Assembly (NCBI RefSeq): GCF_002864045.1
Contig: NZ_PJPV01000129.1
Coordinates: forward strand, 1 to 43,136
DNA length: 43,136 bases
Direction: 5' to 3'
Source of the DNA: Endozoicomonas acroporae
Lineage (GTDB): Bacteria > Pseudomonadota > Gammaproteobacteria > Pseudomonadales > Endozoicomonadaceae
Position numbers and translations under genes: made by a program. The notes beneath the pieces were generated by a model. It worked only from the letters and a program-made list of their open reading frames with translations. It did not search any database and had not been told where the DNA came from. Shown one piece after another: positions 8,712 to 16,330 of the stretch. Position 1 is the stretch's first letter; every line of letters begins with the position of its first letter.

Positions 8712-8876
8712 TAAGTAGTTGGCCAAATGGAATCGTATATTTCTGGCTAAGTGGGCAGTTACTATGCAAGGCGCAACGTAGGGAGCATAGCCGTAGCTAT
8801 GTGACCGGAGTTGCAACGCCGCAGAGTGACTGCCCACTTAGTCAGAAATATATGATTTCATTTGGTTAACTACTTA
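8712..8876. repeat. Palindromic MITE-like element, family A, copy 2
   Basis: This is a 165-bp palindrome with ends TAAGTAGTTGGCCAAATGGA and the near complement finishing GGTTAACTACTTA. It has the same internal arms as the copy at 190-352 but in the opposite orientation (centre CATAGCCGTAGCTATG). Its last seven bases overlap array gene 5 and supply that gene's TAG stop. Confidence 0.85.
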
Positions 8877-10324
8877 CTGTCTGATGCCGTGGATTCGCCC
8901 TTTGGGTGGGCGCGGCCGGGTTCATCAGGAAAGGCTTCATCAAACCCGCGTTTTTTAGCTGGTAGCGGTTTAGAGAGTTTTTCCAGTTTTTTCATGGCCA
9001 GGTCATTCCCCAACTCAGCAGCCTTGAGCAACCAGGCCTTCGCCTGGTCCAGATCTACCGGGAAGTCCGCCCCACCATGCTCATACAGATGACTCAGGTG
9101 GAACATGGCCGCAGCGTTACCCAGATCAGCCGCCTTGAGCAACCAACACTTCGCCCGTTGCAGATCCACTGGAAAGCGTTTGCGACCATACAGATATAAG
9201 CAGCCCAGGTTGCTCATGGCTGAAACATGTCCCAGCTCAGCGGCCTTGAGGTACAAATTTTCCGCTTTGTGTGGGTCTGCCTCAAAGCCTTCGCCACCAT
9301 TCGCATAACGGTTGCCGAGGATGTTCATGGATTGCGTAATCCCCAGCCCAGAGGCCCTGAGCAACAGGCGCTTTCCCAGATATGGATTTGCCTCAAAGCC
9401 CCTGTCACCGCGCAGATACAGTTCACCCAGGTTATTCATGGCCCGGGGATACCCCAGTCCAATCGCCTTCAGGTACCATCGCTCGGCTTCACGCAAATCT
9501 ACCTCAAAACCCACGCCACCATGCTGATAGAGGCACCCCAGGTTGTACATGGCGGTGGCACAGCCCTGCCCGGCCGCCTTGAACAACAGGAACTTTCCCT
9601 GGTCCGGATCTGCCTTAAAGCCCTCGCGACCATGCTGATAAAGGTGACCCAGGTTGTTCATGGCAAAAGTATGCCCCAGTTCAGCCGCCTTAAGGTACCA
9701 ACGCTCCGCTTTACGCAGATCTACCGCAATGCCCTCGCCACCATTCTGATACAGGCAGCCCAGGCTGTACATGGCGGAAGCGTCCCCCAGCTCAGCCGCC
9801 TTAAGGTACCATTGCTCCGCTTTGCACAGATCTAACGGAATGCCCTCGCCGCCAAGCCGGTACAGATACCCCAGCTTTCTCAGGCCGATTGGGTCGGACC
9901 CTCCCCGGTTGGCCAGCAGCAGGGCAACATCGAGGTGCTTATTGATAGCGGCCAGGGTTAGTGGTGTTTTGCCTGGGCTCTGGCCCGCATCCACGTCCGC
10001 ACCCCGGTTCAGCAGGGCCCGGATGATCCCGATATCGCCTTTCTTTGCCGCCTTGACCATCTGCTGCTTCCAGCCCCTGGGCAAGGTCAGGTTTTCCAGC
10101 ACCACACTCTCAATGGCCCCTCGCCCGCAGGGGCACTTCAGATGAGCTTCTGTCCAGCGGGTAAGGCAGTTAAGGTGGAATTTATGCCCGCAGGGCCTGG
10201 CTATGGCGACGTGCCTGCCCGCAAACTCTGGCTTTTCAGGTCGGTAGAGGTCATCGTGGCAGATCGGGCAGTCAGAGGGGGCGGTGGGTATGGCTACAGT
10301 CGCACTGGATGGAACGCTGTTCAT
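8870..10324 (-). CDS. RING-H2-like / ankyrin / Sel1-repeat protein, array member 5
   Basis: This 484-residue protein is the first of the second subfamily (finger variant CHDDLYRPEKPEFAGR). The finger has the usual seven ligands but ends KCPCGRG, so a Cys lies two rather than three positions after the last conserved Cys and might rescue zinc binding. Two ankyrin repeats (ALLNRGADVDAG, TPLTLAAINKHLDVALLL) and eight Sel1-like repeats follow. The tail PAKKRGFDEAFPDEPG carries the class-3 nuclear localisation match. The last residues SDSK and the stop run into a family A element. No good Shine-Dalgarno sequence precedes the ATG. Confidence 0.86.
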   Translation of the reverse strand: MNSVPSSATVAIPTAPSDCPICHDDLYRPEKPEFAGRHVAIARPCGHKFHLNCLTRWTEAHLKCPCGRGAIESVVLENLTLPRGWKQQMVKAAKKGDIGIIRALLNRGADVDAGQSPGKTPLTLAAINKHLDVALLLANRGGSDPIGLRKLGYLYRLGGEGIPLDLCKAEQWYLKAAELGDASAMYSLGCLYQNGGEGIAVDLRKAERWYLKAAELGHTFAMNNLGHLYQHGREGFKADPDQGKFLLFKAAGQGCATAMYNLGCLYQHGGVGFEVDLREAERWYLKAIGLGYPRAMNNLGELYLRGDRGFEANPYLGKRLLLRASGLGITQSMNILGNRYANGGEGFEADPHKAENLYLKAAELGHVSAMSNLGCLYLYGRKRFPVDLQRAKCWLLKAADLGNAAAMFHLSHLYEHGGADFPVDLDQAKAWLLKAAELGNDLAMKKLEKLSKPLPAKKRGFDEAFPDEPGRAHPKGESTASDSK

Positions 10325-10526
10325 GTAAGGGGCTTCGTTACATTGCTAAGTCCGTTACTCAGACCGGGTAGCCCCCAAAAATATCCGTTACCAGGCTCTG
10401 AAAATCTTAACGATCATCAACGGGTCACATCTCTGCCGGGAATCATTGAAGCTTTGTGATTAACGCTCATAGCTGATCTGGAAGACCTCGCTATCATCCT
10501 TTTATGCCTTCAGCCCCGGATTCGCC
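10325..10526 (-). promoter_or_regulatory. Upstream region of array gene 5 (second spacer type)
   Basis: The spacer is closely similar to 11727-11890 upstream of gene 6. It shares with all other array spacers the core TTACTCAGACCGGGTAGC, CCCAAAAATATCC and TACCAGGCTCTGAAAAT. Distal to this lie GATCATCAACGGG and CATCTCTGCCGGGAAT, present only in the spacers of genes 5 and 6. No terminator with a T-tract was seen at the gene 6 end. Confidence 0.4.
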
Positions 10527-11726
10527 TTACGGGCAGGCGTGGCCGGGTTCATCAGGAAAGGGTTCATCAAGCCCGCGTTTTTTAGCGGGTTGCGGTTTAG
10601 AGAGTTCTTCCAGTTTTTTCATGGCCCGGGCATTCCTCAATTCAGCCGCCTTCTGGTACCAGCTCTGCGCTTTGCCGGGATCTGCCGGAAAGTCCACTCT
10701 ACCATACTCATACAGCTGGCCCAGGTGGTACATGGCGACAGCATCACCCAGCCCGGCCGCCTTGAGCAACAGGCGTTTTCCCTCGTACGGATTTGCCGGA
10801 AAGTCTTTGCCACCGCGCAGATACAGGACACCCAAATTGTTCATGGCCGCAGAACGCCCCCGCCTGATCGCCTGCAGATACCAGTGCTCCGCTTTGCGCA
10901 GATCTATCTTAAAGCCCACGCCACCATGGTGATACAGGTTGCCAAGGTTGTACATGGCTGAAACACTCCCCAGCCCGGCTGCCTTGAACAACAGGAACGT
11001 TCCCCGGTCCGGATCTGCCTCAAAGCCCTCGCCACCATACTGATACAGGTAACCCAGATTGCTCATGCCCGTGACATTGCCCAGCCCAACCAGCTTCAGG
11101 TACCAGTGCTCCGCTTTACGCAGATCTACCTTAAAACCCTCGCCACCAAGATGATACAGGTGAGCCAGGTTACACATGGCAAAAGCATCCCCCAGCTCGG
11201 CCGCCTTAAGGAACCAGCGCTCAGCTTCGTGCAGATCGACCGGAACACCCTCGCAACCCAACCGGTACAGAAACCCCAGTTGTCTCAGACCGATCAGGTC
11301 GGACCCACCCAGGTCGGCCAGTAGCAGGGCAACATCGAGGTGCTTATTGGTAGCGGCCAGGGCCAGTGGTGTTTTACCCGGGCTCTGGCCCGCATCCACG
11401 TCCGCACCCAGGTTCAGCAGAACCCGGATGATCCCGATATCGCCTTGTTTTGCCGCATTGGTCATCTGCTGCTGCCAGTCCCTGGGCAAGGTCCGGTTTT
11501 CCAACACCATATCCTCAATGGCCCTTCGCCCGTAAGGGCACTCAAGATGATCCTTTCTCCAGCGATCAAGGCAGTTAAAGTGGAATTTATGCCCGCAGGG
11601 CCTGGCTGTGGCGACGTACCTGCCCGCAAACTCGGGATTTTCAGGTCGGTAGAGATCATCGTGGCAGATCGGGCAGTTTGGGGGGGCAGTGGGTATGACT
11701 GCTGCAATGGACGAAACACGGTTCAT
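10527..11726 (-). CDS. RING-H2-like / ankyrin / Sel1-repeat protein, array member 6
   Basis: At 399 residues this is the shortest array member. It has the finger (CPIC...PCGHKFHFNC...CPYG), two ankyrin repeats (VLLNLGADVDAG, TPLALAATNKHLDVALLL) and only six Sel1-like repeats. The ATG at 11726 is preceded by AGGGG on the coding strand about nine bases away. The C-terminal tail has diverged to KKRGLDEPFPDEPG. Two changes (Phe to Leu and Ala to Pro) break the KRx[WFY]xxAF pattern, so nuclear targeting is less likely for this member. It has the second-subfamily finger linker LYRPENPEFAGR. Confidence 0.86.
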   Translation of the reverse strand: MNRVSSIAAVIPTAPPNCPICHDDLYRPENPEFAGRYVATARPCGHKFHFNCLDRWRKDHLECPYGRRAIEDMVLENRTLPRDWQQQMTNAAKQGDIGIIRVLLNLGADVDAGQSPGKTPLALAATNKHLDVALLLADLGGSDLIGLRQLGFLYRLGCEGVPVDLHEAERWFLKAAELGDAFAMCNLAHLYHLGGEGFKVDLRKAEHWYLKLVGLGNVTGMSNLGYLYQYGGEGFEADPDRGTFLLFKAAGLGSVSAMYNLGNLYHHGGVGFKIDLRKAEHWYLQAIRRGRSAAMNNLGVLYLRGGKDFPANPYEGKRLLLKAAGLGDAVAMYHLGQLYEYGRVDFPADPGKAQSWYQKAAELRNARAMKKLEELSKPQPAKKRGLDEPFPDEPGHACP

Positions 11727-11895
11727 CTAAGGTACCCCTTGCGTGTTTGGGTTGATTACTCAGACCGGGTAGCCCCCAAAAATATCCATTACCAGGCTCT
11801 GAAAATCTCAATGATCATCAACGGGGCACATCTCTGCCGGGAATAATTGCAGCTTTGTGATTAACGCTTGTAGCTGATCTGTCGGGAAGCCCTCG
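11727..11895 (-). promoter_or_regulatory. Upstream region of array gene 6 (second spacer type)
   Basis: This is the sister copy of the spacer upstream of gene 5, including the shared core ACTCAGACCGGGTAGC / AAAAATATCC / TACCAGGCTCTGAAAAT and the distal GATCATCAACGGGG. The far end carries GATCTGTCGGGAAGCCCTCG, related to the 3' end of array gene 1. Confidence 0.4.
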
Positions 11896-13467
11896 TTAAC
11901 ACCGTTTTGTGCCTCCAGCCCCGGATTCGCCTTCCGGCCAGGCGTGGCCGGGTTCATCAGGAAAGGCTTCATCAAACCCGCGTTTTTTAGCGGGTTGCGG
12001 TTCAGGGAGTTTTTTCAGGTTTCTCATGGCCGAGGCATCTCCCAGCCCAGCCGCCTTGCGAAACAAGGCTCTTGCCTGGGGCAGATCTACCTCAAAGCCC
12101 TCGCCACCATCCCTGTAAAGGCAGCCCAGGTTGTTCATGGCTGAAGCGTTCCCCAGCGCGACCGCCTTGAGCAACAAGCGTTTCCCTTGCTCCGGATTCG
12201 CTGGCAAGCCCTCGCCACCGTACAAATACAGGAGGCCCAGGTTGTTCATGGCCACAGAATACTCCAGCCGAACCGCTTCCAGGTACCAGTGCTCCGCTTT
12301 GCCCAGATCTACCGCAAAGTCCTTGCTGCCATGCTCATACAGGTAGCCCAGGTTGTTCATAGCCATAACATCCCCCAGCTCAGCGGCATTTAGGTACCAA
12401 CGTTCAGCTTCATGCAGATCTACCTCAAAGCCCACGCCACCATGCTGATACAGTAAGCCCAGGTTATACATGGCTGACTCATCATCCAGCCCGGCCGCCT
12501 TGAACAACAGGAACTTCCCTTGCTCCGGATTTGCTGGCAAGCCCTTGCCACCTTCCAAATACAGGAACCCCAGGTTGTTCATGGCACCAGTATGCCCATG
12601 CTCAATCGCCTTTAAGTACCAGAGCTCAGCTTCGTGTAGATTGACCGGAAAGTCCTTGCCACCATGCTCATTCAGGTAGCCCAGGTTGTACATGGATATG
12701 GCATCATCCAGTCTGGCCGCTTTAATGTACCATCGTTCTGCCTCACGGAGATCTACCGGAAAGTCCGCTCCACCTTGCTCATAGAGTTCGCCCAGGTTGT
12801 ACATGGCAACAGTGTTATCCAGATCAGCCGCCTTTTGCAGCCAGTATTTTGCCTTGTGCAGATCTGCCGGAAAGCCCTCGCCACCATTGTTATACAGGAG
12901 GCCCAGGTTGTTCATGGCTAAGTCATTCCCCAGCATGGCCGCCTTCATATACCAGCGCTCCGTTTCATGCAGATCTACCTCAATGCCCTCGCCACCATCC
13001 TGGAACAGATCCCCCAGCTTGCACAGACCGATCGGGTCGGGGCCTCCCCTGCTGGCCAGCAGCAGGGCAACCTCAAGATGCTTGTTGGTAGCGGCCCAGA
13101 TCAGGGGGGTAGGCTCACCTGGCTGGCCTGCACCCACGTCCGCCCCCCGGTTCAGCAGGGCGCGGATGGTCCTGATATCGCCCTCCTGTGCTGCCGTGAT
13201 CATCTGTTGCCGCCAGTCCGGGGGCAGGGTGAGGATTTCCACCTCTACATTCTCAATGACTCTGCGCCCCACGGGGCACGTCAGGTGATCATCGGTCCAG
13301 GGGGTAAGGCAGTTAAGGTGGAATTTATGCCCGCAAGGCCTGGCTATGGTGACTTGCCTGCCCGCAAATTCCGGGTCTTCAGGTCGGTAGAGATCATCGT
13401 GGCATATCGGGCAGATTGCATTCTCAGCGGGTATGGCTTCTGCCGGACTGGAGGGAACGCTGTCCAT
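11896..13467 (-). CDS. RING-H2-like / ankyrin / Sel1-repeat protein, array member 7 (first transcribed)
   Basis: This 523-residue member lies at the upstream end of the array. It has the finger (CPIC...PCGHKFHLNC...CPVG), two ankyrin repeats and nine Sel1-like repeats. It is the most diverged in the ankyrin part (QPGEPTPLIWAATNKHLEVALL), so it may be closest to the ancestral single gene of the second subfamily. The tail PAKKRGFDEAFPDEPG contains the class-3 nuclear localisation match. The start ATG at 13467 aligns with the others (MDSVPSS), and no clear Shine-Dalgarno sequence is seen. All seven genes point the same way, with spacers of about 170-525 bp. They are probably individually promoted rather than one operon. 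Confidence 0.87.
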   Translation of the reverse strand: MDSVPSSPAEAIPAENAICPICHDDLYRPEDPEFAGRQVTIARPCGHKFHLNCLTPWTDDHLTCPVGRRVIENVEVEILTLPPDWRQQMITAAQEGDIRTIRALLNRGADVGAGQPGEPTPLIWAATNKHLEVALLLASRGGPDPIGLCKLGDLFQDGGEGIEVDLHETERWYMKAAMLGNDLAMNNLGLLYNNGGEGFPADLHKAKYWLQKAADLDNTVAMYNLGELYEQGGADFPVDLREAERWYIKAARLDDAISMYNLGYLNEHGGKDFPVNLHEAELWYLKAIEHGHTGAMNNLGFLYLEGGKGLPANPEQGKFLLFKAAGLDDESAMYNLGLLYQHGGVGFEVDLHEAERWYLNAAELGDVMAMNNLGYLYEHGSKDFAVDLGKAEHWYLEAVRLEYSVAMNNLGLLYLYGGEGLPANPEQGKRLLLKAVALGNASAMNNLGCLYRDGGEGFEVDLPQARALFRKAAGLGDASAMRNLKKLPEPQPAKKRGFDEAFPDEPGHAWPEGESGAGGTKRC

Positions 13468-13560
13468 GTAAGAGGCTTTTTCACTTACGTTTTCTGGGTT
13501 GGTTACTCAGACCGGGTAAACGCCAAAAAGATCCAATAACCAAGCGCTAAAAATTCAAAA
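13468..13560 (-). promoter_or_regulatory. Upstream region of array gene 7
   Basis: This is the most diverged copy of the shared spacer core: ACGTTTTCTGGGTTGGTTAC, TCAGACCGGGTAAACGCC, AAAAAGATCC. Beyond 13560 the similarity to the other spacers is lost, which marks the upstream boundary of the array duplication. Confidence 0.35.
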
Positions 13561-13788
13561 AAAAGATCTACAGTATACAATATCTGTCGTGTTTCCAGCG
13601 ACGGTGATGAGCATGAAGATTTGTACCTTGAGAAAAGACGACGATCACCAACTAAAGCGCCAATCCTCAGCGCAATAGGGCGTCAGAAACACAGGAGGCC
13701 GAATACTCTTCAGATCTGAGGCTGTTCAGGCGAGGCAGGATATGATGGTCAAAAACACAGTGGCCGCCGCCTTCTCCCTGGTTCTTAA

Positions 13789-13885
13789 GGAGCTGTCCTG
13801 AAATAATTTCGACATTTTGAACTCGATCTCCGTTCATCCTGAGCTTGTCGAAGGATGACTGGCACAATACATGAGGCCGGAGTTC
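13789..13885. repeat. Half copy of dispersed palindromic repeat, family B
   Basis: The stretch runs AGCTGTCCTGAAATAATTTC, CATTTTGAACTC, CTCCGTTCATCCTGAGC, TTGTCGAAGGATGACTGG. The same order of words occurs in the right arm of the element at 26283-26445 (read on minus) and in part at 32256-32418. Only one arm is present. It abuts the point where the adaptor homology of the neighbouring pseudogene ends. Confidence 0.7.
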
Positions 13886-14203
13886 GGCGGACTCAAGGGT
13901 TGTCCTGGCATCCCGGGCATCCAGTCTGGCCAGCAGGTCCCCCTGTTTGACGTGATCACCTTCTTTTACGCGGATCTCTGTCAGCAACCCTCCCACACGA
14001 AAGGCAAGATTGGCTCGTTCAGCGGAACGGACCACACCATTAAAGCTGAGTTCATCACTGACACTGCTGCTTACTATTTCAGTCAGGGCAGGTTGGATAA
14101 CGACAGGTTTGGTTTGAGTAACGTCTTCTTTACCACACCCTCCAGGCAGGAGTGATGCCAGGGCAATACCAGCGGCCAGTCTGGTGACTTTTATTGATGC
14201 CAA
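13885..14203 (-). pseudogene. Truncated RND efflux periplasmic adaptor (copy 1)
   Basis: About 106 residues read as the start of a membrane fusion protein: a lipoprotein-like leader (ALASLLPGGCGKED), then SFNGVVRSAERANLAFRVGG and VKEGDHVKQGDLLARLDA, the typical first beta-barrel/lipoyl half of RND adaptors. After ESAEL the frame runs into a dispersed repeat (PHVLCQSSFDKLRMNGDR) and unrelated sequence. The hairpin, second lipoyl half and membrane-proximal domains are missing. A full adaptor has about 350-400 residues. It faces away from the gene at 14390 and is duplicated at 15545-16143. Confidence 0.8.
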
Positions 14204-14389
14204 CCGAATAAAGCAGAATATTTTTCACGGCAAAAGAAATTGCTTATGGCCTTATGTAGTCCAAAGCAATCTTACCAAAACTGAAATAACGACAAAAAGC
14301 CATCTAGGCTCCCAGTGTATGCCTTTGTTTTTTACTCATACGACAATGGCACTCAATGTATAACCGAGACAACATCTATGGAGTAAATT
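14204..14389 (+). promoter_or_regulatory. Duplicated upstream region of the Ser/Thr-rich membrane protein (copy 1)
   Basis: This region is almost identical to 16144-16330. It includes TTGCTTATGGCCTTATGTAG, CAAAGCAATCTTACCAAAAC, GCCTTTGTTTTTTACTCATA and ends with the Shine-Dalgarno TGGAG six bases before GTG. It lies between divergent genes and so must hold the promoter for the plus-strand gene. I could not choose hexamers with confidence. Confidence 0.45.
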
Positions 14390-15325
14390 GTGCAGCCATT
14401 TTCTTCAACTCATGCACCACTGATCGATGTAACCAGTAATCCCTACCGTGACGAACCAGCAAAAAGCAACCCCACCGGTACATTAGGAAAGTTTGCCGTT
14501 GCCGTCCAGTCAGGAGTTACCTCCTTCTTCAGATCTCTCTCTCCAAATTATGTTCCTGAACATCAACGACACATCAGCCAGCCAACGGCCCCGGTTGCCA
14601 GCACTGTGCCTGCTGACCATAAAAACGACAAAACAAGCCTGGCGGATAATGTCGTCCAGGGGGTTGGGCTGGCCAGCAAGGCACTTTCCTGCTGGGTACC
14701 CAATGCCAGTGCAGTGGGCGATGCGATAGGAACCATCTGTTCTTCCATTTTCCTGGCAAATAGACTGGATGATATGGCTGTTTCGGGAAAGTCGGGAAAG
14801 CCGGGTAAAGAGCCAACCATCGGTTCAGAAAATGTGTCAAAAGACCCTTCGCAAAAGGTCACTGATAAAAAACAGGAAGATGAAAAGCCGGGCAAGTCGG
14901 TAACCGCTTCGGGCACAACAAACCGTGTATCAGGTCCGGCCATGGCAACCGTCACCCTGATGGCGATGGATCGGCTGGCGGGGGCTGCGGCCCAGGAGTC
15001 TTCACCAAGAAGTTCGATCAGTTCGACAAGCTCGACAGGGGAAAGTCAAATAAAAGAGAACAGTTCATCTATCCCCACAACGCCGTTACCGTCCATCAAT
15101 GCCACGAACACTACCACAACACCATCGGCTGGAACCTTCTGTCACTGGGACAGTCCCTGGTCTGTCCTGGGTTTCAGCCTGAGTACCGCTGTCATGATTG
15201 TCACGATCGCTGGAGGCGTTGGTCTATACGCTCTCAGTCAATACTATCATCGTCGGGACGAGGCACAGCAACAAGCGGACCCTGAAATACCGTTGGAACC
15301 CTTAAATCAGCAGGCCAATAACTGA
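14390..15325 (+). CDS. Ser/Thr-rich single-pass membrane protein, family member 1
   Basis: This 311-residue protein is of no family I recognise. It starts at GTG 14390, with TGGAG six bases upstream, and the same start and ribosome site occur in its paralogue. An N-terminal conserved region (about residues 30-125: GKFAVAVQSGVTSFFRSLSP, QGVGLASKALSCWVPNASAV) and a hydrophobic patch (GPAMATVTLMAMDRLAGAAA) are shared with two further genes. A Ser/Thr/Asn-rich linker follows, then a hydrophobic helix at about 258-282 and a basic then acidic tail (YYHRRDE). The layout recalls a mucin-like type I membrane protein. There is no classical signal peptide. It may be an envelope or delivered surface protein; the role is unknown. 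Confidence 0.75.
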   Translation: MQPFSSTHAPLIDVTSNPYRDEPAKSNPTGTLGKFAVAVQSGVTSFFRSLSPNYVPEHQRHISQPTAPVASTVPADHKNDKTSLADNVVQGVGLASKALSCWVPNASAVGDAIGTICSSIFLANRLDDMAVSGKSGKPGKEPTIGSENVSKDPSQKVTDKKQEDEKPGKSVTASGTTNRVSGPAMATVTLMAMDRLAGAAAQESSPRSSISSTSSTGESQIKENSSSIPTTPLPSINATNTTTTPSAGTFCHWDSPWSVLGFSLSTAVMIVTIAGGVGLYALSQYYHRRDEAQQQADPEIPLEPLNQQANN

Positions 15326-15420
15326 TCGAGCCCATTTATGCAGGTTATGCTGCCCGCATGGTGTGAAATAATCTTTGTAGCGAATCTGTACGACTATTCA
15401 GTTTGTACTCACGTCATTGG

Positions 15421-15534
15421 GCAGCCTCCCGGAAAAGGCTGATGGTATGCGGTGTAGAAAGGGAGAGTAATCCGTGGTTCAGGGAGGCCATGGAAACCGG
15501 TAAACTGAACAAAATGCATTATGAGAAATTGTAA
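15421..15534 (+). pseudogene. Short unidentified coding remnant
   Basis: A plus-strand frame, SRKRLMVCGVERESNPWF then REAMETGKLNKMHYEKL and a TAA stop at 15532-15534, looks more protein-like than random sequence. It could be the C-terminal end of a lost gene, for example a transposon protein, but I do not recognise the family. The frame upstream is not supported. It sits exactly where the adaptor pseudogene 2 homology ends. Confidence 0.2.
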
Positions 15535-15544
15535 ACTTCCCTTG

Positions 15545-16143
15545 ATCCAGGTCACTCGGGTCATGCAGTACCAGCACTGGCGCATTGGCCTGGATCTGGA
15601 TATGGTTGTCCACCAGTTTACGACCGATGATGCCGTTAAAAGGTGCTCTCAGCTCGGTGTACTCATACTGTCGTTTTGCTTCATCGACACGGTTCCGGGC
15701 CAGATTGAATCGGGTGGTGATGGCGTCCAGATCACTTTTGGAAATCGCCCGGCTTTTAACAAAAAAATCGCTTTGGCGCGATTATAGTCATCCTCTGCAC
15801 TTTGCAGCTCAAGCTCCGCCGACGCAAGTGCTGTTTTGGCATCCCGGGTATCCAGTTTGGCCAGCAGGTCCCCCTGTTTGATGTAATCACCTTCTTTTAC
15901 CCGGATGTCGGTGATCAGCCCGCCTATACGAAAGGCGAGGTTGGCTCGTTCAGCAGCACGGACTACGCCATTAAAACTGAGTTCATCATTGATACTGCTG
16001 CTGACCACTTCTGTCAGGGCAGGTTGAATAACGGCAGTTTTGGTTTGAGCAACGTCTTCTTGACCGCACCCTCCAAGACTCGTGCAGGGTTTGGAAATAG
16101 TCGAGCTCAACGTTGCACAAGCCGACACAAAAAGTGAGAGCAA
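15545..16143 (-). pseudogene. Frameshifted and truncated RND efflux periplasmic adaptor (copy 2)
   Basis: This paralogue of 13885-14203 keeps more of the gene: SFNGVVRAAERANLAFRIGG, VKEGDYIKQGDLLAKLDT, then the alpha-hairpin start SAEDDYNRAKAIF. The frame shifts at a run of seven T (coding strand, near 15765-15771). After it the other frame resumes adaptor sequence: SRAISKSDLDAITTRFNLAR, AKRQYEYTELRAPFNGIIGR and VLVLHDPSDLD. Homology stops there, so the C-terminal half is gone. The leader is also altered (start TTG or upstream; LGGCGQEDV). It is a decayed remnant. Confidence 0.82.
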
Positions 16144-16330
16144 TCGAATAAAGCAAAATATTTTTCACGGAAAAGAAATTGCTTATGGCCTTATATAGTC
16201 CAAAGCAATCTTACCAAAACTGAAACAACGACAAAAAGCCATCTAGCCTCCCAGTGTATGCCTTTGTTTTTTACTCATACGACAATGGCTCTCTCAATGT
16301 ATAACCGAGACAACATCTATGGAGTAAATT
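16144..16330 (+). promoter_or_regulatory. Duplicated upstream region of the Ser/Thr-rich membrane protein (copy 2)
   Basis: Near-identical to 14204-14389, with small indels. It ends in the same TATGGAGTAAATT ribosome-binding context before GTG. Conservation of the whole spacer shows that the duplication unit spans the adaptor gene, spacer and membrane protein gene. Confidence 0.45.

Noticed and set aside
419..13467. Long plus-strand open frames antisense to the Sel1-repeat genes
   Set aside because: They mirror the 108-bp repeat period, have repetitive low-complexity products without ribosome sites, and disappear where the minus-strand codon pattern changes. The minus frames carry all recognisable domains.
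419..13467. Regularly spaced DNA repeats as a CRISPR array
   Set aside because: The repeats are coding Sel1 units that vary in sequence, with no unique spacers and no cas genes.
15421..15534. Group II intron or transposase end after the second adaptor pseudogene
   Set aside because: The short frame is protein-like but too short to assign; no domain or inverted repeat supports a mobile element.
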